A stretch of 64,000 nucleotides of DNA from Triops longicaudatus (GCA_022885665.1 JAGQDJ010000041.1:340187-404186), one strand, 5' to 3'; positions 13,459-27,451 are shown, counted from the first letter of the stretch. A program made the numbers and translations. The notes: generated by a model from the letters alone, not told the origin.

Positions 13459-14764
13459 TTATTATCAAAACAACTTTGTTTATTTTGGTTCGGGTTTCTT
13501 CGTATATTACATAGAAAAGTCAATTCGATGTTTCTCTACTGATGAAAACGGATCAAAAGAAACTGCAATTGATCTTGAAGCATTCTATCGGTATTGCGTT
13601 GAAAACGAAAGCAGTGCGCAATTATGTGTAAAAAGAAGTAGAACTTCATATTTGTAAAAATTTCTAATAATTTAGGCTAATATTTGTTTATTTTTTTAAT
13701 AATTAATAACTGGTTTCAACTAAATCGTTACCTAATATGTTACGTTTATCGGAGATTGTGACTTCTCGCAAAACTTAATCGTAGGGAAATACAGTATCTC
13801 GTGAAAGGCTAACTCAACTCAGTCAAAAATTCCTATAGGTTAAGACTTCTTGTACGAAGTAATGGAGTATAAAGTGTTCCAAGTTTCATGTACGAAATAT
13901 ATCTAAACAAATACCTATCGACCTGAAACCGCTCTGAGCGTGTTTCAGAGGAATCAATAACCTGCCGAACGCTTCTCAAGGAATTATTCTTGCGAACTCG
14001 ACTGCCTGTAAAACCAGGTTAACAATGCAAGGGAAACAAGCCCAAGGACGCTTGACAGAAGATTGGGTTCAGTTTGTGCATTTTGGATGAAGCCTAGCAC
14101 ACAACAGGTACCTCTTTGATTAAAACGCAGAGTTGGATGAGACAAGAATGCGGAAGAAGGCGGTAGGTGTTCATACGAAAGCGTTACGGGTCAACGGCCA
14201 ACAATGGCCCTCTCTCATGCTTCTTCGTAAAAGACGGAGTGCGGAGAAAAGGAACGTAGTCTCATTCAGATTGTTCAGTTGTAGGTAAAAGTTGTATTCA
14301 TCTTATTTGCCTAAGCTTCAATGGCTTCTTTGTCACATAAAACATGTGACTGTTCACAAAATAAGAGGAAATTACATTACCTGCATGGGAGCTACAAGAC
14401 AGGTGGATCGTCGCATTTTACGAGCAGGTCGAAAATCTTCGTCGCTCGGGAATGCCGGAAAAAGTCTATATCGAATAAATCTTATATTCGCTTAGCCATT
14501 AGAAAAAAAATAGAAAGATTAGGAATTGAAAAACAGAAAAAAAAAATCCTAAAGTCATTAGAATGCACAATTAATTTCCAGTATAATGTTTATACTAAGT
14601 ATCACATGTTTACCAAGGCTTCCTATGTGTTTGTCAAATGTTCAATATTTCCCCACCCTCTCCCCTCACCACTCCCCCCAAGTTCGACTTGAAATTTAGG
14701 GAGGAGTAGAAGAAACAGAATCCTTGACGATTCCGTAGCGGTCTCCAGAAGATTTACCCGCGTC

Positions 14765-14941
14765 GTAGGCCTATCAGGTGAGGACTGGCCATTACGGCAT
14801 TGTGGCAAATGCCGCTTGGGTCGGAAAATGACCTTTTGGGGCCGGGCTTTCTAAGTATTAATAATATTAAAAGAGTTTAGTGATGCCGCTTTGAATTTCC
14901 GCATAGGCCCCTGGCAAGCCAGTCCGCCTCTGAGGCCTATG
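14765..14941. repeat. Short fold-back (MITE-like) element
   Basis: The left end (TAGGCCTAT then GGACTGGC, 14766-14789) and the right end (GCCAGTCC then AGGCCTAT, 14918-14940) are imperfect inverted repeats of about 24 bp. They enclose about 128 bp with no coding capacity. Terminal inverted repeats around a short noncoding core suggest a miniature inverted-repeat transposon. No clear target-site duplication was identified. Confidence 0.4.
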
Positions 14942-17900
14942 ATCTTTTGATGAACATGAGGAAGATTTGCTGTTGACTACGAAACTGTATGAAGTACTAC
15001 AACTTCTGGTGTGGGTAGACTTTTCTCTAGTAACGGTTCGTGCAGAGACGTCGACACGTTTTCCTGTTCTGTTTCAAGAATTGAAAAACTGATTGATATG
15101 CATATAACATAACACATGTACCAATGTAAAGAATCAATTCCAAAAAGTTTTAGAAGGTCCATTATTTATTTAAATAACAGTTTGGAGAAAAGGTGGGCAT
15201 AGTCAAGTCCACCGCCATCTGCTCGAAAACTCTTGTAGCTTTCTTTGACTTCACCTTAGCTTAAAAGTCAGCGGCAAATACAAAATTCTTCGGATGAATG
15301 CAGGTTAACTTGGCAAGCATGTCAATCCGCCAATTAGTTGCAGAGGGCGGGAGAGTGCAATCGATACTTTCAAGCTTGCTCACCTTCACCAAATGGCTTT
15401 GCTCGATGCTCTTTTTCAATTTATTTGCGTCCGTTTCCCCAAAAGATACATATCAAGTGTCGCGGTCAATGGATCGTCATTCCCGTTCGCAAGAAGATCA
15501 AGGAGAATTGAGTTACGACCTTGTGTATCTAATACAATTCTTTGCGTAACTTTGATTAATATAAATACGAAATTGTGCCATATATTTGTTTATTGGGAAT
15601 AACAAAGGAATTTAAACTCATCAGTCTCATTCCTTCACTTAATTAACAACCGACAGCATGGTACGAAGTTATCTTAATTAAGCGATTTACAAAGTGAGCT
15701 TTACGCCTGCAAATGAAAAAAATAATTGATAAAGAGGTGAGGTCTCCAGAGAAAAGGATTAGTTAAACAATTGATCCTCATGGTTTGCATTAGTGCAAAT
15801 GTTTTGAACATTCTTCTCTATGTTAGCGCTCGACAAAAAAGCGAATCTGTTTTACGGTCTTTTTTTTCCGCGCTTGTACTTTAAGGGTTGTGCCATACTT
15901 AGTTTGAATTACATTTTGTTCGTTGTAGCTGAACCTCCACAAGTCTTTCGTGGCACACAGTTGAGTATTACAGTCTTCGTGCATCTAACGATTTTTTAAA
16001 TTGCTAGATACTCTTAATCAACATAGTAACAGCATTAACTGAACCTCTGCTTATGTTAGGAAAACAGCCAAGCTTGATTTGCAATGTTTTTTGACGCACC
16101 TATTCTTACCCTATAAATTTTCTCACAAATTGTTTGCGCTAGATGATGAAGTCTTTTTTTATTTTCTACATCCCTAGTTTCGTATACCAGAGTTCCTTAG
16201 TTAATTTCTGGTATTTTTTAACTCCAATGTATGCATCCAGTTTACGTGTGGTGATTGCTCTATTTGAGCATTTCCTATGAAGGATATCATCGTAATTTGC
16301 TTTCAAGAAGTTTTAGTCTAACATGGTTCTTATAATAGCTCTTGTTCTTCTGAGTGCGAATTATTAAAATATTGAAACGAAAAATAAGACGTCTGAGAAT
16401 CAGGCCCCTTTTAGACCGAAATATGAAAAGTTCGTACGAAACTTTTATGAAATATAAGAAAAATGTTGGCACTGGGCGTTTGTGTGATACTAGTCAAGTT
16501 TCAAAAGAACACTTTAAATTTTCTTGTCTCTTCCTAGAATTTAATTCACAACATACCCTAGAACACTAACAAAAATACACTAACACGCACCTTATAGCCC
16601 CAGGTCTGCTGTTCACCTTCTTTTACCACATTCCAAACTCGTCGAGGTTCTCCGGGGCATATTACGCTTAGCACTTGACAGACTGCAGTATACATGTGCG
16701 TGTTCAAGGTTCCAAAGGTAAAATCTCTAACCGGAGTCAATTAGAAGCTCAGGGCCACGGTACTCCGCCTGGCTTCTTTTCAGAAGATTTATTCATGCTC
16801 ATTGCTGTAAGCAACTACCAGCTTCCCAGATTCCAAACCGTACCCCAGTAGGAAGTAAACCAAATCCTGCTGTAAAAATTCCATCATTCCGCAAAATTTT
16901 CCTCTTGATATCGAGAAACAACAAGCGTGAAATGTAAGCTTTTTATCTTATTAAGTAGGTTCGCATAATTAAGACTTGAGTGCCTGACCGTTTAAGCACC
17001 GTTGGTCACTTTTTATGTTGGTTTATTTCACGACCCACATTTCATAAATTTCTCAAAGAAAGACTCCAAGATCATGGTTTTTAAAACAGGAAGGCGACTA
17101 CAAGTTCAGCTACGATTCTAAGATAGGCAAATTCTTGTGCTAATATACACCAGTGTGCACGCAACCATGAAACTTCGACAAGGATCATGTCAAGTACATA
17201 TTTAAAGACACGTGAAAAGCCACGGGAATGTCCCCTGTCACTGTTGTCCCGGACTGAGGTGATTATCTTCTTAGAAATACCCACTAAAGTATGAAGTTCC
17301 CAAAAATCCGCTATGTTATCTGACTTTATGTGCAAGTTTTTTTTTTTAGCGGCCACACGACATGTCACGTATTTTTCCTTTTAACATCACCTTAGCGGCT
17401 CCAAACTAAACTGTATATTCGTCACTAGCTCGTCGAAGGGCGTTGCATAAAACGTTGGGACGTAATCAATTTCATTATCATTTAGATACCTACAGCGTGC
17501 TCTATAAGGAATTTTTAAAACGAAAGTAAACTAAGCTCACAACTGCGCGATCGTATTCCCTCTTGCCATATTTTGTACTGAGTTGTTATCTGAATATTGC
17601 AACATTCCTCCTGCTTAGCATTTGTTTTCCAAAACTTAGTATTGTGTGGCATGAATCATGCACCAATTATTCATGTAGAAAATTTCTGCCCAACAGCTGA
17701 AGGAGTGGAATGCCATGTTAAGTAAAAGTCGAATGCTCACAAAGGCCCCGGGGATGACAAGTGAATAATTTTGGTTAAACGGACTTTACCTTCGCGGAAG
17801 TCCACGAGCGAAACTTTGTGTCTTTTACCAAACAGCGGTTCGAAATAACAAACAAGTCAAAATAGCCTATAGCATCAGTTTTACATCAAAGCATAACGGA

Positions 17901-20900
17901 GTAAATGACAGATTTCTGGTTTTTGTAAGTGCTTCAAGCTTTTGTCCGTTGAGTTATCTAGACCTAAGAGCCTGCACCGGTGATACCTCGATACAGTCCA
18001 ACAGGTTTCTATACAAATTATGCTTTCAGGCCTAAAAGTTAGCCCACAGCGAATGCCTTTTACCGCTCTCTCCTTGAACAATTTCAAGCCATTCAGAACA
18101 ATAACTTTAACCTTATCTAAGGCTTTATGTCCTAATATAACTAAAAGCTAGAAATATTGTTCCAGATGAATCTTAGCCACGGTTATTGAAACTCTTGGTT
18201 CAGTCATCGCAGTTGCACATTTATTATTGATGTTTTTAGTTACTTTCGTTCACTATTTAGCATTCGTTAAGGAATAGTATAAGCTGATCTTCTAATGGTC
18301 GCAGAAACAACTAAAGTGGAATAAGAACAGCAGCAAAGTGTAAATCACTGTTGGCCCACGAATCTTTTTGTTCTATACAGTATTATCTATTAAATATTCT
18401 ATATTGTATACATTATTATACGCAAGGTTTTATATAAATCATAATTATGATACTACAACCAGCAAAGCTCGTTGGATGGTTTAGTTTTTAAAAAATCATA
18501 ATACACTCCTTTATGTAGTCAAAGTCAACATTCAATGGTTCATACAGTTTTGGGCAACTTAACTACATGCGATCTTTACTCGTTTTCTAAGCCTCGTGGT
18601 ATATGAACCAGACGAAATAATTGTGAGAATGAGGTTTGAACACAGTTGCTCAGCGCACCCTGTGTGATGACGACAGAATTTCAATTTCGATCAATGTACT
18701 TCGAATGGGATGTAAATTGGCTCGTCCGGTGCACTTTCCCTATTAGGTTTTCCATATTCCAATTTGCGTGCTGTATACACGATGGCATCAATGCTGAAGT
18801 ATCGTGCGAGACGTAGCCTGTTTCATGGGGACGCTTCCGTTCTTACCCTCCATGGGTATTGGAGCGGAGGTCCTGCAATAGAATCGTTAATAAGCCCCTA
18901 GTCATCATGTCAGTGTGGCATACCGTTAACTGCAAGTGGCCTACAGAACGCATCTCCTTTTAAGAAGAAGGAAGGAATCAAAATCGACACAGGAAGTGCG
19001 CAGTCATGAAAAGAAGAACCACAACAAACTCATTCAGGACATTTCCCAGTTTCGGCAGACTTGTTGATTAACTATTCCAGAACGAACCGGTAGGCTTCAT
19101 GACGCACGTCTTAACCCTGAAAAGCTGGCAGATTCTTACATGAAATTGTGCGAACATTCAGTCAAGTGAATCTATACCGATACAGCTAACCGAGTTCTGT
19201 GTGAATCCCTGGTGACCACACAAATAATCAGGCAGCCAACCGGGACTCGGAAACTTGTGTATTCCCGGAAAAAAATAACATCTCAAAGGCATGCTTTTTA
19301 TAACGACTAAGCAAAGATTTGCGCATCGTCACATCTCACGAAGCAACATTCTTCACAGCGTTCCCAGCAATATCTTGAACCTGTCCTAGCTTGTACCTAG
19401 AAAACAAGTATAATTTGCAGAACAATGAAATGTCTTCCTTAAAAGAATCTTTATTCCATAAATTCCTCAGTCGGGTATTAAATCTACCCATCTTCGTGAT
19501 TGGATTGACCGCTTATGCAAATCACTGGAATTTCCGCTAGAAGGATATTCTTCTTGTGAGATAAGACTCTTACGAGCTTTTTGAACCATACGCATCTTTG
19601 GATTTTCCAAACGCAAAAGCTTGCAAAAAAAAGCTGGTCACTTAAACCGAAGCGGATAACAAATCCGCTGACGCTTGAAACAAGGTAAAAGTAACAAAAA
19701 GCTTAAAGACCGCCAAAAGCCGCACCTTGACTCGGAATAGCATTCTTCCTCCAATTCCCATTGCTGACAATAAGGCTATAAGTCAGACACGAAAAAATGA
19801 TGAGACGGACTTCGCGGCCAAGACCTGTTGTGCGAGTACTGGTCGAGCGCACCAAACCTGCTGTACGGACCACTGTATGGACCACAACGTCGAAAGGTGT
19901 CAATGCCCTCCCCAAAACTCCTTTCAATCCCCATTCAATTTCACCATACCCGTTCTCCTTTTTGTCCCAACTGTGGCTAGTTTCTTATTTGACATTCCAC
20001 TCATTGCTACGAGCCTAGCTTTATCTCTGGGATACTGTTGTCGTCCAAATTATCACCCTACGATGACTTCTCTGTAATTGGACAGTCGTCGGATAACACT
20101 AGCACGCAGACCACATACCTTCTCTTGAGGGGAGGTAGGTAGAAACCAAGAGGGTTCTAAGAATCCGTTAGGTGTGGTGTGTGCTCGCGCGTATGCGCTC
20201 GGGCACATTGTTGGGTCAACGGTATATACAATACTTCCTTGGTACGAGCGTTCGAATCTCGGGCTGGAGTAGCCCTATCCTCCAACGAGGGAGCAAAAGT
20301 GGGGGAATGAGGCAGGTAGAGACGAGACCAGGGAATGGGCGGGTTTTTCTTCTTTTTTTTTCTTTGGTAGGGTCTTCCCTTCCATAAGGGCTGCTTGCCG
20401 GCCGCTTGGGCACGGTGCCAACGCTAGAAGAGGAAGATGGCAGGTGGGACGTTCCTTCACGGTCAAGGTTGGTTGCCACTAGAGACTCCGGAAAGGTATT
20501 AGAAGAGAAGAGCTTCGTCCTTAACGAAAAAGCTATAGCCAGGGTCTTTGACAAGTGCTAACCAGTCAGTCATTACTAGAGCGTCCTACGAAGCAACACG
20601 CCGGCTAACGCTTCTCTGTCGTGATAGTCAGTAGCTTACGTCGTTGTGTGTTAAAAAGTATCAAACTTTAGTGTGGACAGTGTTCAAACTGGAGAATAAC
20701 CTTGGCTGCTCAGACTTCTAAGCTACACGTCTAGTCTGGTTTCCTCCCATTTGTCTTTTTGGAGTGTAGGAAACTTACCCATCTAGTGAGGATTATTCAC
20801 AAGTGCACGCGAAACACAAGGTACGTCTTGGCTTGCTTACTTTAAAAGAAAAGAAAAACAAATATTACTGCTCTGCATCACATTAATGGTAAAGGTTGGT

Positions 20901-21377
20901 CAGATAAGTTCTCGTAAAACTGTGGAGTCAAAAGTGCTTCTTGTAAAGAAATCTAGCTTGAAAGGAAAACTGATGTTTAAGTCCAGTTAAACTATTAGCA
21001 AAAGTAATTAAACAAACTTTCATTTTGACATTAGTGGTAAAAAAGAGGATACGTGATTTCCACATGGAGGTTTACTGCTATTACATACTGCAAGAACTTT
21101 ACTAGGCCAAAGCACGTTGATATGAACCTGATTGGTGATAAAAAATGCTTACTAGAAACTCGTTCGGGACACGATTGCCCGAACGACTTTGCAATCTCAT
21201 TCACAAACGGGTCCCAAATGCCTTACCATCTGTTACGTTTATCACAACAGTACTGAGTATTGGTGAGCTTACTGAAATAAAGTACTAAAGCCGTTTTATA
21301 GAACTATTTCTACCTTTTCCCACACGGAGTAATTAAAGTGCTTCCATAATTATGGTGCAAATATTTTATTTTCGGTA

Positions 21378-21422
21378 CATACTCTGGTGTGTGTATGTTT
21401 TATATACACACACCAGAGTATG
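21378..21422. repeat. Perfect 19-bp inverted repeat with 7-nt spacer
   Basis: The arm CATACTCTGGTGTGTGTAT (21378-21396) is matched exactly by its reverse complement at 21404-21422. No gene is nearby. It could be a small fold-back element or a transcript hairpin. Confidence 0.85.
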
Positions 21423-23372
21423 CGGTATCGAGGAAAAAGACGTTAGTAAGTTAAACCAAAAGGAGATGTACTTTTTCTGTAGCAAAGTCGGTAGGTGTTG
21501 AGTCAACATTTGGTGAAGGCCCCGAGAGAAATGAAGTAACGATTGCGTTGATGAATTTTAAGTTTTTCGTAGTCGAGACAATTAAGCATTTAAAAAACGC
21601 GCTGAATCAGAACATGAGTTCGACAAACTTACTTCATGGTGCCATGTGACGCCATAGTCTCAGCACCATTACAAATCTAACCGAAGCAGCAGATGTTTGC
21701 TTGTGTCCATTTCGGTTACAATACAAGAAAACTCCCACGCTTAAATTATATTCCTATTTATCCCGGTATCATCTACCGCACTTTTTTTTAATAACGGTTC
21801 TATATAATAAGAATAAGATTGCATTATCCCAGCATTTTTTATTGTAAAAATTTTGAAGTGGTTACCCCCTCGCGGGTTGAGCGGATAAGCTCTTGGATAA
21901 ACAGTTGAGAAACGGCTAAGAGCTACAGGCTTTTCCATTAGCTTTTCCCTTTTCCGCAAAATCAGGTGTCCTATTCCATTTCCTCCGATCCCTTGACTAC
22001 TTCCCAAAAAACCTATCAATAGACACAAAGGTACCGTTAGCGGTAAAACATCATACGCACATATGGCCCAAGCTTGATCACAATACCTATGCCCTACCAT
22101 AGATACTGTGCTCCCTACTGGGAAAAAACGCGTCAGCCTCATCTTCCCTATTAGGAATACTCTTCGGATGTCCTGATTTGCATATACAAGGTAATGGGAA
22201 AAGGTCTGGAAAGGTTTTCTTGTTGAGGGAGAAGAAAAAATGGGCAGATCTACCCGAGGATGATAAACAGGGAGGCACGCGGACCCAACGCCGAGTACCG
22301 TTATTGGCTTTCAGCAACTTTTGGCTTTATTCCTTGGATTGTGCCCATAGCTACGCAGGCCTTTGCCATAATGAACTATCGTATGCCTCGTAAAAGCTTG
22401 CGCTTTGCACAGTGCAAAGATCAGACCGGTGGTAATAGGCACAAGACTTATGTTACGGTGCATTGACGCTTCTAACACGATTAAAAATAAAGGTACACAA
22501 AATGAATAAACAAAGAACGTATTAGCCTTGAAGAAGGTTCGTTTGGTCACATGTAATGCGTACGGCGTTCGGTAACAACAACGGAATCTGTTGAATAGTA
22601 AAGAAGTTCATTACACAACCTAAAGCCAGTTTATTTGCACTCAGAATGCTCCATGCCAAGCGCCGACACTCACAAGGTTTCGCCGTGACTGATCTTTCGT
22701 TTTTTCACTTTTTATAGAGCTTGCGTCCTTGCGAAGATGATATTGCGAACGTAACGAAAGAAAATTTTCCGAGAATTCTTTTTTGAAAATTTTCACTTAT
22801 ACCATTATTCAGTAAATAAGCCTGTTCACGGTGTTTTGTTCCATTTCCACCCGTTTTTATGTTATACTTCATTAACTTGATGTCTAGCGTAGTTTTTTTT
22901 ATTTATCACGTCCTTTTATCACGTTTGATAGCGTGGGTATGAGGAGTTTCCGTCCGTACTTTTTGCTGCGCAGTTTATTACCATAATGGTTGGAACATTT
23001 CAAATTTTGCATTGTGAGCAGTAAAGCAAGGCCTCACTTTTTTCCTATGAAGATCCTCGCCGGAAACAAGTTTTTTTTTACTTCTGTATGTACTCGACGC
23101 AGCGATTTCGCAAACTATCCGGAAATGCCTAATGGTGTGTTCTTTCACCAAAAGCCGAAAAATTGTTAACACATCAAACCGTTAAGTGACACGGTTTTTT
23201 CTTTGAACTCTTGTCAAAACGTTATGCTAATGATAGACTTCCTTTTGTTGCCTATTAAACCATCTAAACAAGAACAGAACCCCAGGGGATCCCGCACTGA
23301 AAATACAGAAGAAACTAATTTTCTTCCCGTTTGATTGTATTTAGGGCACACGGAACGAATATTACACCAAGG

Positions 23373-26300
23373 ATGAAGAGTCGAGGGGCTGTTTCAACGA
23401 TGCAGCAGCTTTGGTTCTTCTTCACTCTCCTCACAATTATCCAGGTAAATACGCGGGAAAGCATTTTTTCATTGAATGTAAAAAAGTAGAATGCATGACT
23501 TGACAGTTTGAGGATTTTTTTTCCTAGCGACATTAATACACAAGAGAACGCCCGAGAGAGAAGGGGAGAGGGGGAAAAAAAGAATAACGTCAATTGTTCA
23601 GCTTCCATTAGCCTGACATTGCAAAATCTTCGACTGACCTTTTCCAGGGTTTTACCTCCATTATTCGCTATCATTAACTTTTCCCCTAGTCTAACCTTTT
23701 AACTTGTCACTTTTTAATACTCCGTGCTTTTCACTGTCGTCATTTTAAAATTGTATGGTTTAAAAAAATCGGGCTTACATATTTTATGAACCAGTAATTT
23801 TTAATTAAATAGTTATTAAGAAGTAATTATAGAATGAAACATAAAAATATTTTGCAAAATTATTTACAAGAAATCAAATGTCTTCTTCGTTGCAGAGGAG
23901 CTACTCACAAGGACCACCTAGCGGCGATCCATGGCAGCAAGAACGGCCACCAAATATGCCACAAATCAAGCACTTGGAAGTTATGTGCTCGAAAGAACAT
24001 ATGGAAGTCCAGCTATCTTTTGATAAACCATTCTATGGCTTGGTATTTTCTAAAGGACAATACGGTCAAGACCAGTGCGTCTACGTACACCCAAAATCAG
24101 GGAACACTGACTTCCGGTTTAGCATCATTTACAACGGTTGCGGCACGAAACCTGATAATCACGGAAAATTCTACGAAAACACAGTGGTTGTACAGTACGA
24201 TGAAGACCTCATCGAAGTCTGGGACGAGGCCAAACGCCTGCGTTGCGAGTGGTACAATGACTACGAGAAAACGGCCACCAAGCCACCTATGGTAATTGCG
24301 GACCTGGAAGTGGTTGAACTCAACTTCCGAGGTGAGTTCATTTAGGACAATAGACATATATACGTTACAGAAGAGTAATAAAATAGTCTGGACAAGAAAG
24401 GCAATTAGGGAATAGAAATAATATTTTTAATAACTAGTCAGCAGTATCTTCGTGCCATCGCTGGGAATCCAAGGTCAAAAGAGTCTCATATTGTGTAATC
24501 AGTTTTTAGTATTGTTAAAATAGCATTTCTTACGCGATATACAATTAGTCAAAAATGGACAAAGATCGTGGCGCCATTTCAAAGTATCCACTTATGGGTA
24601 AATACCAACTACCAGCATCTTATTCGAAAAAATGACCAACAGGAATGATGGTTGGAAAGATTCTGTTTAGTTCTATATGTTTTTTAAATAATTATCAACA
24701 AACACAAATGGATCTACTAGGAGCGGATAAGCGAAAAAATGGCACCGTTAAATACTGTGCATCCAGTTCTCTTTACGCTTTAATTACTAGCATTGGCGCA
24801 GCTAGGAATTTGTTTCGGGGTAGGCCTGTACACTCAAACGCCCCTCAATTTGCCTCAATTGAATTGAGGCAAATTGACAAGAACTTTTTTTTAAGGATTT
24901 CGGGGTAGGCCTGGGCCTGCTGGGCCTATCCCCTGGCTGCGCCACGGATTACTAGAGTTCGGGTATGGAATTTGAAGTAATTTCAGCAACAGAGAGCGGA
25001 ATATAAATTATGGTAAACAAATGAGCGTTGAAAAATATACTTTCCAAATACGGACATAGTTCCCAAAATCGGGGCATCCCCTTATCATCTTTCTTTCATG
25101 TAGAAAAATAAATTTTTAAAAAATAAAAAAGTAATTCCAATATCCCTTCCCTGACATTGTAAACAGACATCGCAATCTTAACCCGTTCTCGAATTACATG
25201 TCGCGTACATGAAACAGGAAAAGCGTGATAGACCGTTTTTTTTACGGCTATCAATTATACCTGTCACGAAACTTAAGGACTCCTGTTGATGGTTTGTTTG
25301 GAACCACCATCAGCTGAGCCATGCAGGTCGTCTTTTCAAAGTGATCACGGTTCAAAACCCTTTTTAGGTCAACCTGCGAATTTTTGCCTCAGAAGTTACT
25401 CACAAAAAAGCAAATCAGTTTTTTGCTTGTCAAGTTACATGTTGCAGATTGTCATTAAGATCGACCGTTGGACACTCTTCCACTATTACATATGCGTAGT
25501 TCCCGTAGCCCTAAGTGCGTTGTAGTGATAATCTGATGTTTGACTTATTTTTCTATTTATTATTAATTTAAATTCTTACCAGCACTACTTTGAACATCCT
25601 ATGCATATTATAGTACAGTAATCATCTAAGAAAACCTCACACAACTACCCAAGGAAAAATAGCGCTATTTTTAAGTTTTCGGTACAAACTAGTGTTCAGA
25701 GCGTGAAAGAGAGGAGATGAGACAGAGGGTTGGAAGAGTTAGGTTCTTCTTGGGTTTCAGAACGGTGTTCATACCGTTACAGCGTGAGCTACGCTTAAGG
25801 CAGTGGCCCACGATACCGGAAAAGTCAACGTAACGCAAAGTCTCGACGTAACGCTCAGCCTCCAGCGATAGCTCTTCGTATTCTGTTCTGGTTATAGTTT
25901 ATTAATCCCCTGTTTTGATTTGTAGGTGACAACGTGGATTGCTGGATGGAAATCCAAAACGGCAAAGGTCCCTGGGCTAGTCCAATGACGGGCATTGTAC
26001 CGCTGGGCTCCACATTAACAATGGTTGTGGCCATCAACGATCATTCCGGTACACAACACTTACGCTAGTCTTATATACTATAGCAGCCCCAAAAAAAGAA
26101 CACAGTTTATCAACATTTTTATAATCCTTTAGGCGAATTCGACATGCGTGTCAAGTCCTGTGAAGCGTCGGACGGTGTCAGTCGTCCTATATTACTCTCC
26201 GATGAGCATGGCTGCGTGCTGCGACCGAAGATGATCTCCAAGTTCCTCAAACTGAGAAGCAACGACGGACGAGCTACCGTCATGACCTACGCCTTTTTCC

Positions 26301-27451
26301 ACGCCTTCAAGTTCCCTGACTCCATGCAAGTCCACATCCGTTGCAAAGTGGAAATTTGTCGCTTTGGTTGCCCTGAACATTGCGAACGTGTGCCAGCCGG
26401 TGGCCGAGACCAGATCGCTTACACTAGCGAAGCTCAGGCATCTTATGCCGGTCCATCTGTTCCTCAACCTGCCCTTCAACCGACACCGCTTGCACCAGCA
26501 CCTGCACCGGCGCCAGTTCCTCCTCCTCAATTACCACCGCCCAACTACGCCCTCCCTCCTCAACCAGCTCCGCTGCCTATCCAATTCCAATCAGGGCCAG
26601 TCTATCCCCAACGACGGGTATCCGACACAGCTCCCAAGACCTTAACGCAGAAGGTCTCTCTCCCTAAGCCTCAGCCTTTGCCCGTTGCCGATCCGCTCAT
26701 CCGACGAGCTGATACCGGTGATAACGCTGAGAAAGCTCAGCCTTTGCCTCAACCTGAAGCACAAGTCTTGACCATCCCTATACCTATTTTGAACACAAAC
26801 CCCAACGACGCTCTCGAAAGCTCTCCTGTGGGTCCTGTCCGTGTCTCCGTGCCTCTACCTACCAGCAAAGGTCAAAAGTACACGGAACGTCAAGATAAAT
26901 ATCCTGACCACCCTGCTAGTAACTTAGGTGGCGGCCACAAGTTTCCGTATGGACCTCGGAATCTGAACTTCGACGATCATATTCACAACATTGAAGAGTT
27001 TTTTAAATATGACACCGTCCCTACTGGCTCTCGTCAACGGCAACGACGCTACGCCATTCCTCGTGAACGACACGTGCGCAGTGCAGAACTCGGGGTCAAC
27101 GCAGGCTATGACGTTATATCGGCTGTGGACCTCGCTTTCACCCCCAACACGACCTCTGACGGCGTGACTATTTTCCAAGGTCGGATCCCAGAGGACGTTG
27201 TTTACGGCATTTGTCTTCCAACGCCTGCTCTCTCGGCCCTGTTCGTCCTTCTGGCTATGGCCGTAGTGATTTCCGTCCTGGTCGCCGTGTTCCTGTGTTA
27301 CCATCGCCAACTACAAAAAGCTGATCACGAAGCAGCGTCCTTGCCGTCAATCCCTGCTCAGCCTGTCCTCACGATGCCGTTAAGTGCTTGGAACGTAGTG
27401 CACTTCTTACGCCCCAAGCCACCTGCACCCTTCGCTGTCTCGCCGCAATAA
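23373..27451 (+). CDS. Second ZP-domain cuticle-type membrane protein
   Basis: Exons 23373-23444, 23896-24331, 25926-26048 and 26133-27451 keep frame across three GT-AG introns and give 649 residues. Residues 1-24 form the signal peptide; an in-frame second ATG at 23400 is an alternative start. About 45-293 is a full ZP domain with the ordered motifs FDKPFYG, YENTVVVQYD, GDNVDCWM, GCVLRPK and FKFPDSM, ending CRFGCPEHC. A Pro-rich stretch follows the ZP domain (about 310-370). RQRQRR near 510 is a furin-type site and about 573-600 is a transmembrane helix, followed by a tail of about 50 residues. It is clearly a paralogue of the upstream ZP protein, but its ZP domain is cut by two introns and its Pro-rich part lies on the other side of the ZP domain. 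The role inferred is apical extracellular matrix or cuticle shaping. I do not assign an orthologue. A 5' UTR intron ending TTTAG at 23344 is possible. Confidence 0.9.
24795..24956. repeat. Fold-back repeat inside ZP gene 2 intron 2
   Basis: The element begins GGCGCAGCTAGG and ends CCTGGCTGCGCC, an inverted pair about 160 bp apart. Its centre is a near-perfect palindrome (24845-24877: two exact 16-bp arms around one G). Two copies of GGGTAGGCCTG flank the palindrome. It looks like a nonautonomous repeat; it carries no coding sequence. Confidence 0.5.

Larger units (their letters stand above)
12628..23300. other. Intergenic DNA between the two ZP genes
   Basis: About 10.7 kb without a supported coding exon. 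It contains the presumed 3' UTR of the upstream gene (to about 13.5 kb), a fold-back element (14765-14941), a perfect hairpin (21378-21422) and a more GC-rich stretch at about 19.7-20.6 kb. That stretch has open frames on both strands but no domain, splice bounds or similarity I recognise. No tRNA or other RNA gene was seen. Confidence 0.55.

Noticed and set aside
19727..20554. GC-richer patch with overlapping frames of about 110 codons on both strands
   Set aside because: No recognisable domain, no convincing splice bounds, and frames on both strands of similar length point to composition rather than coding.
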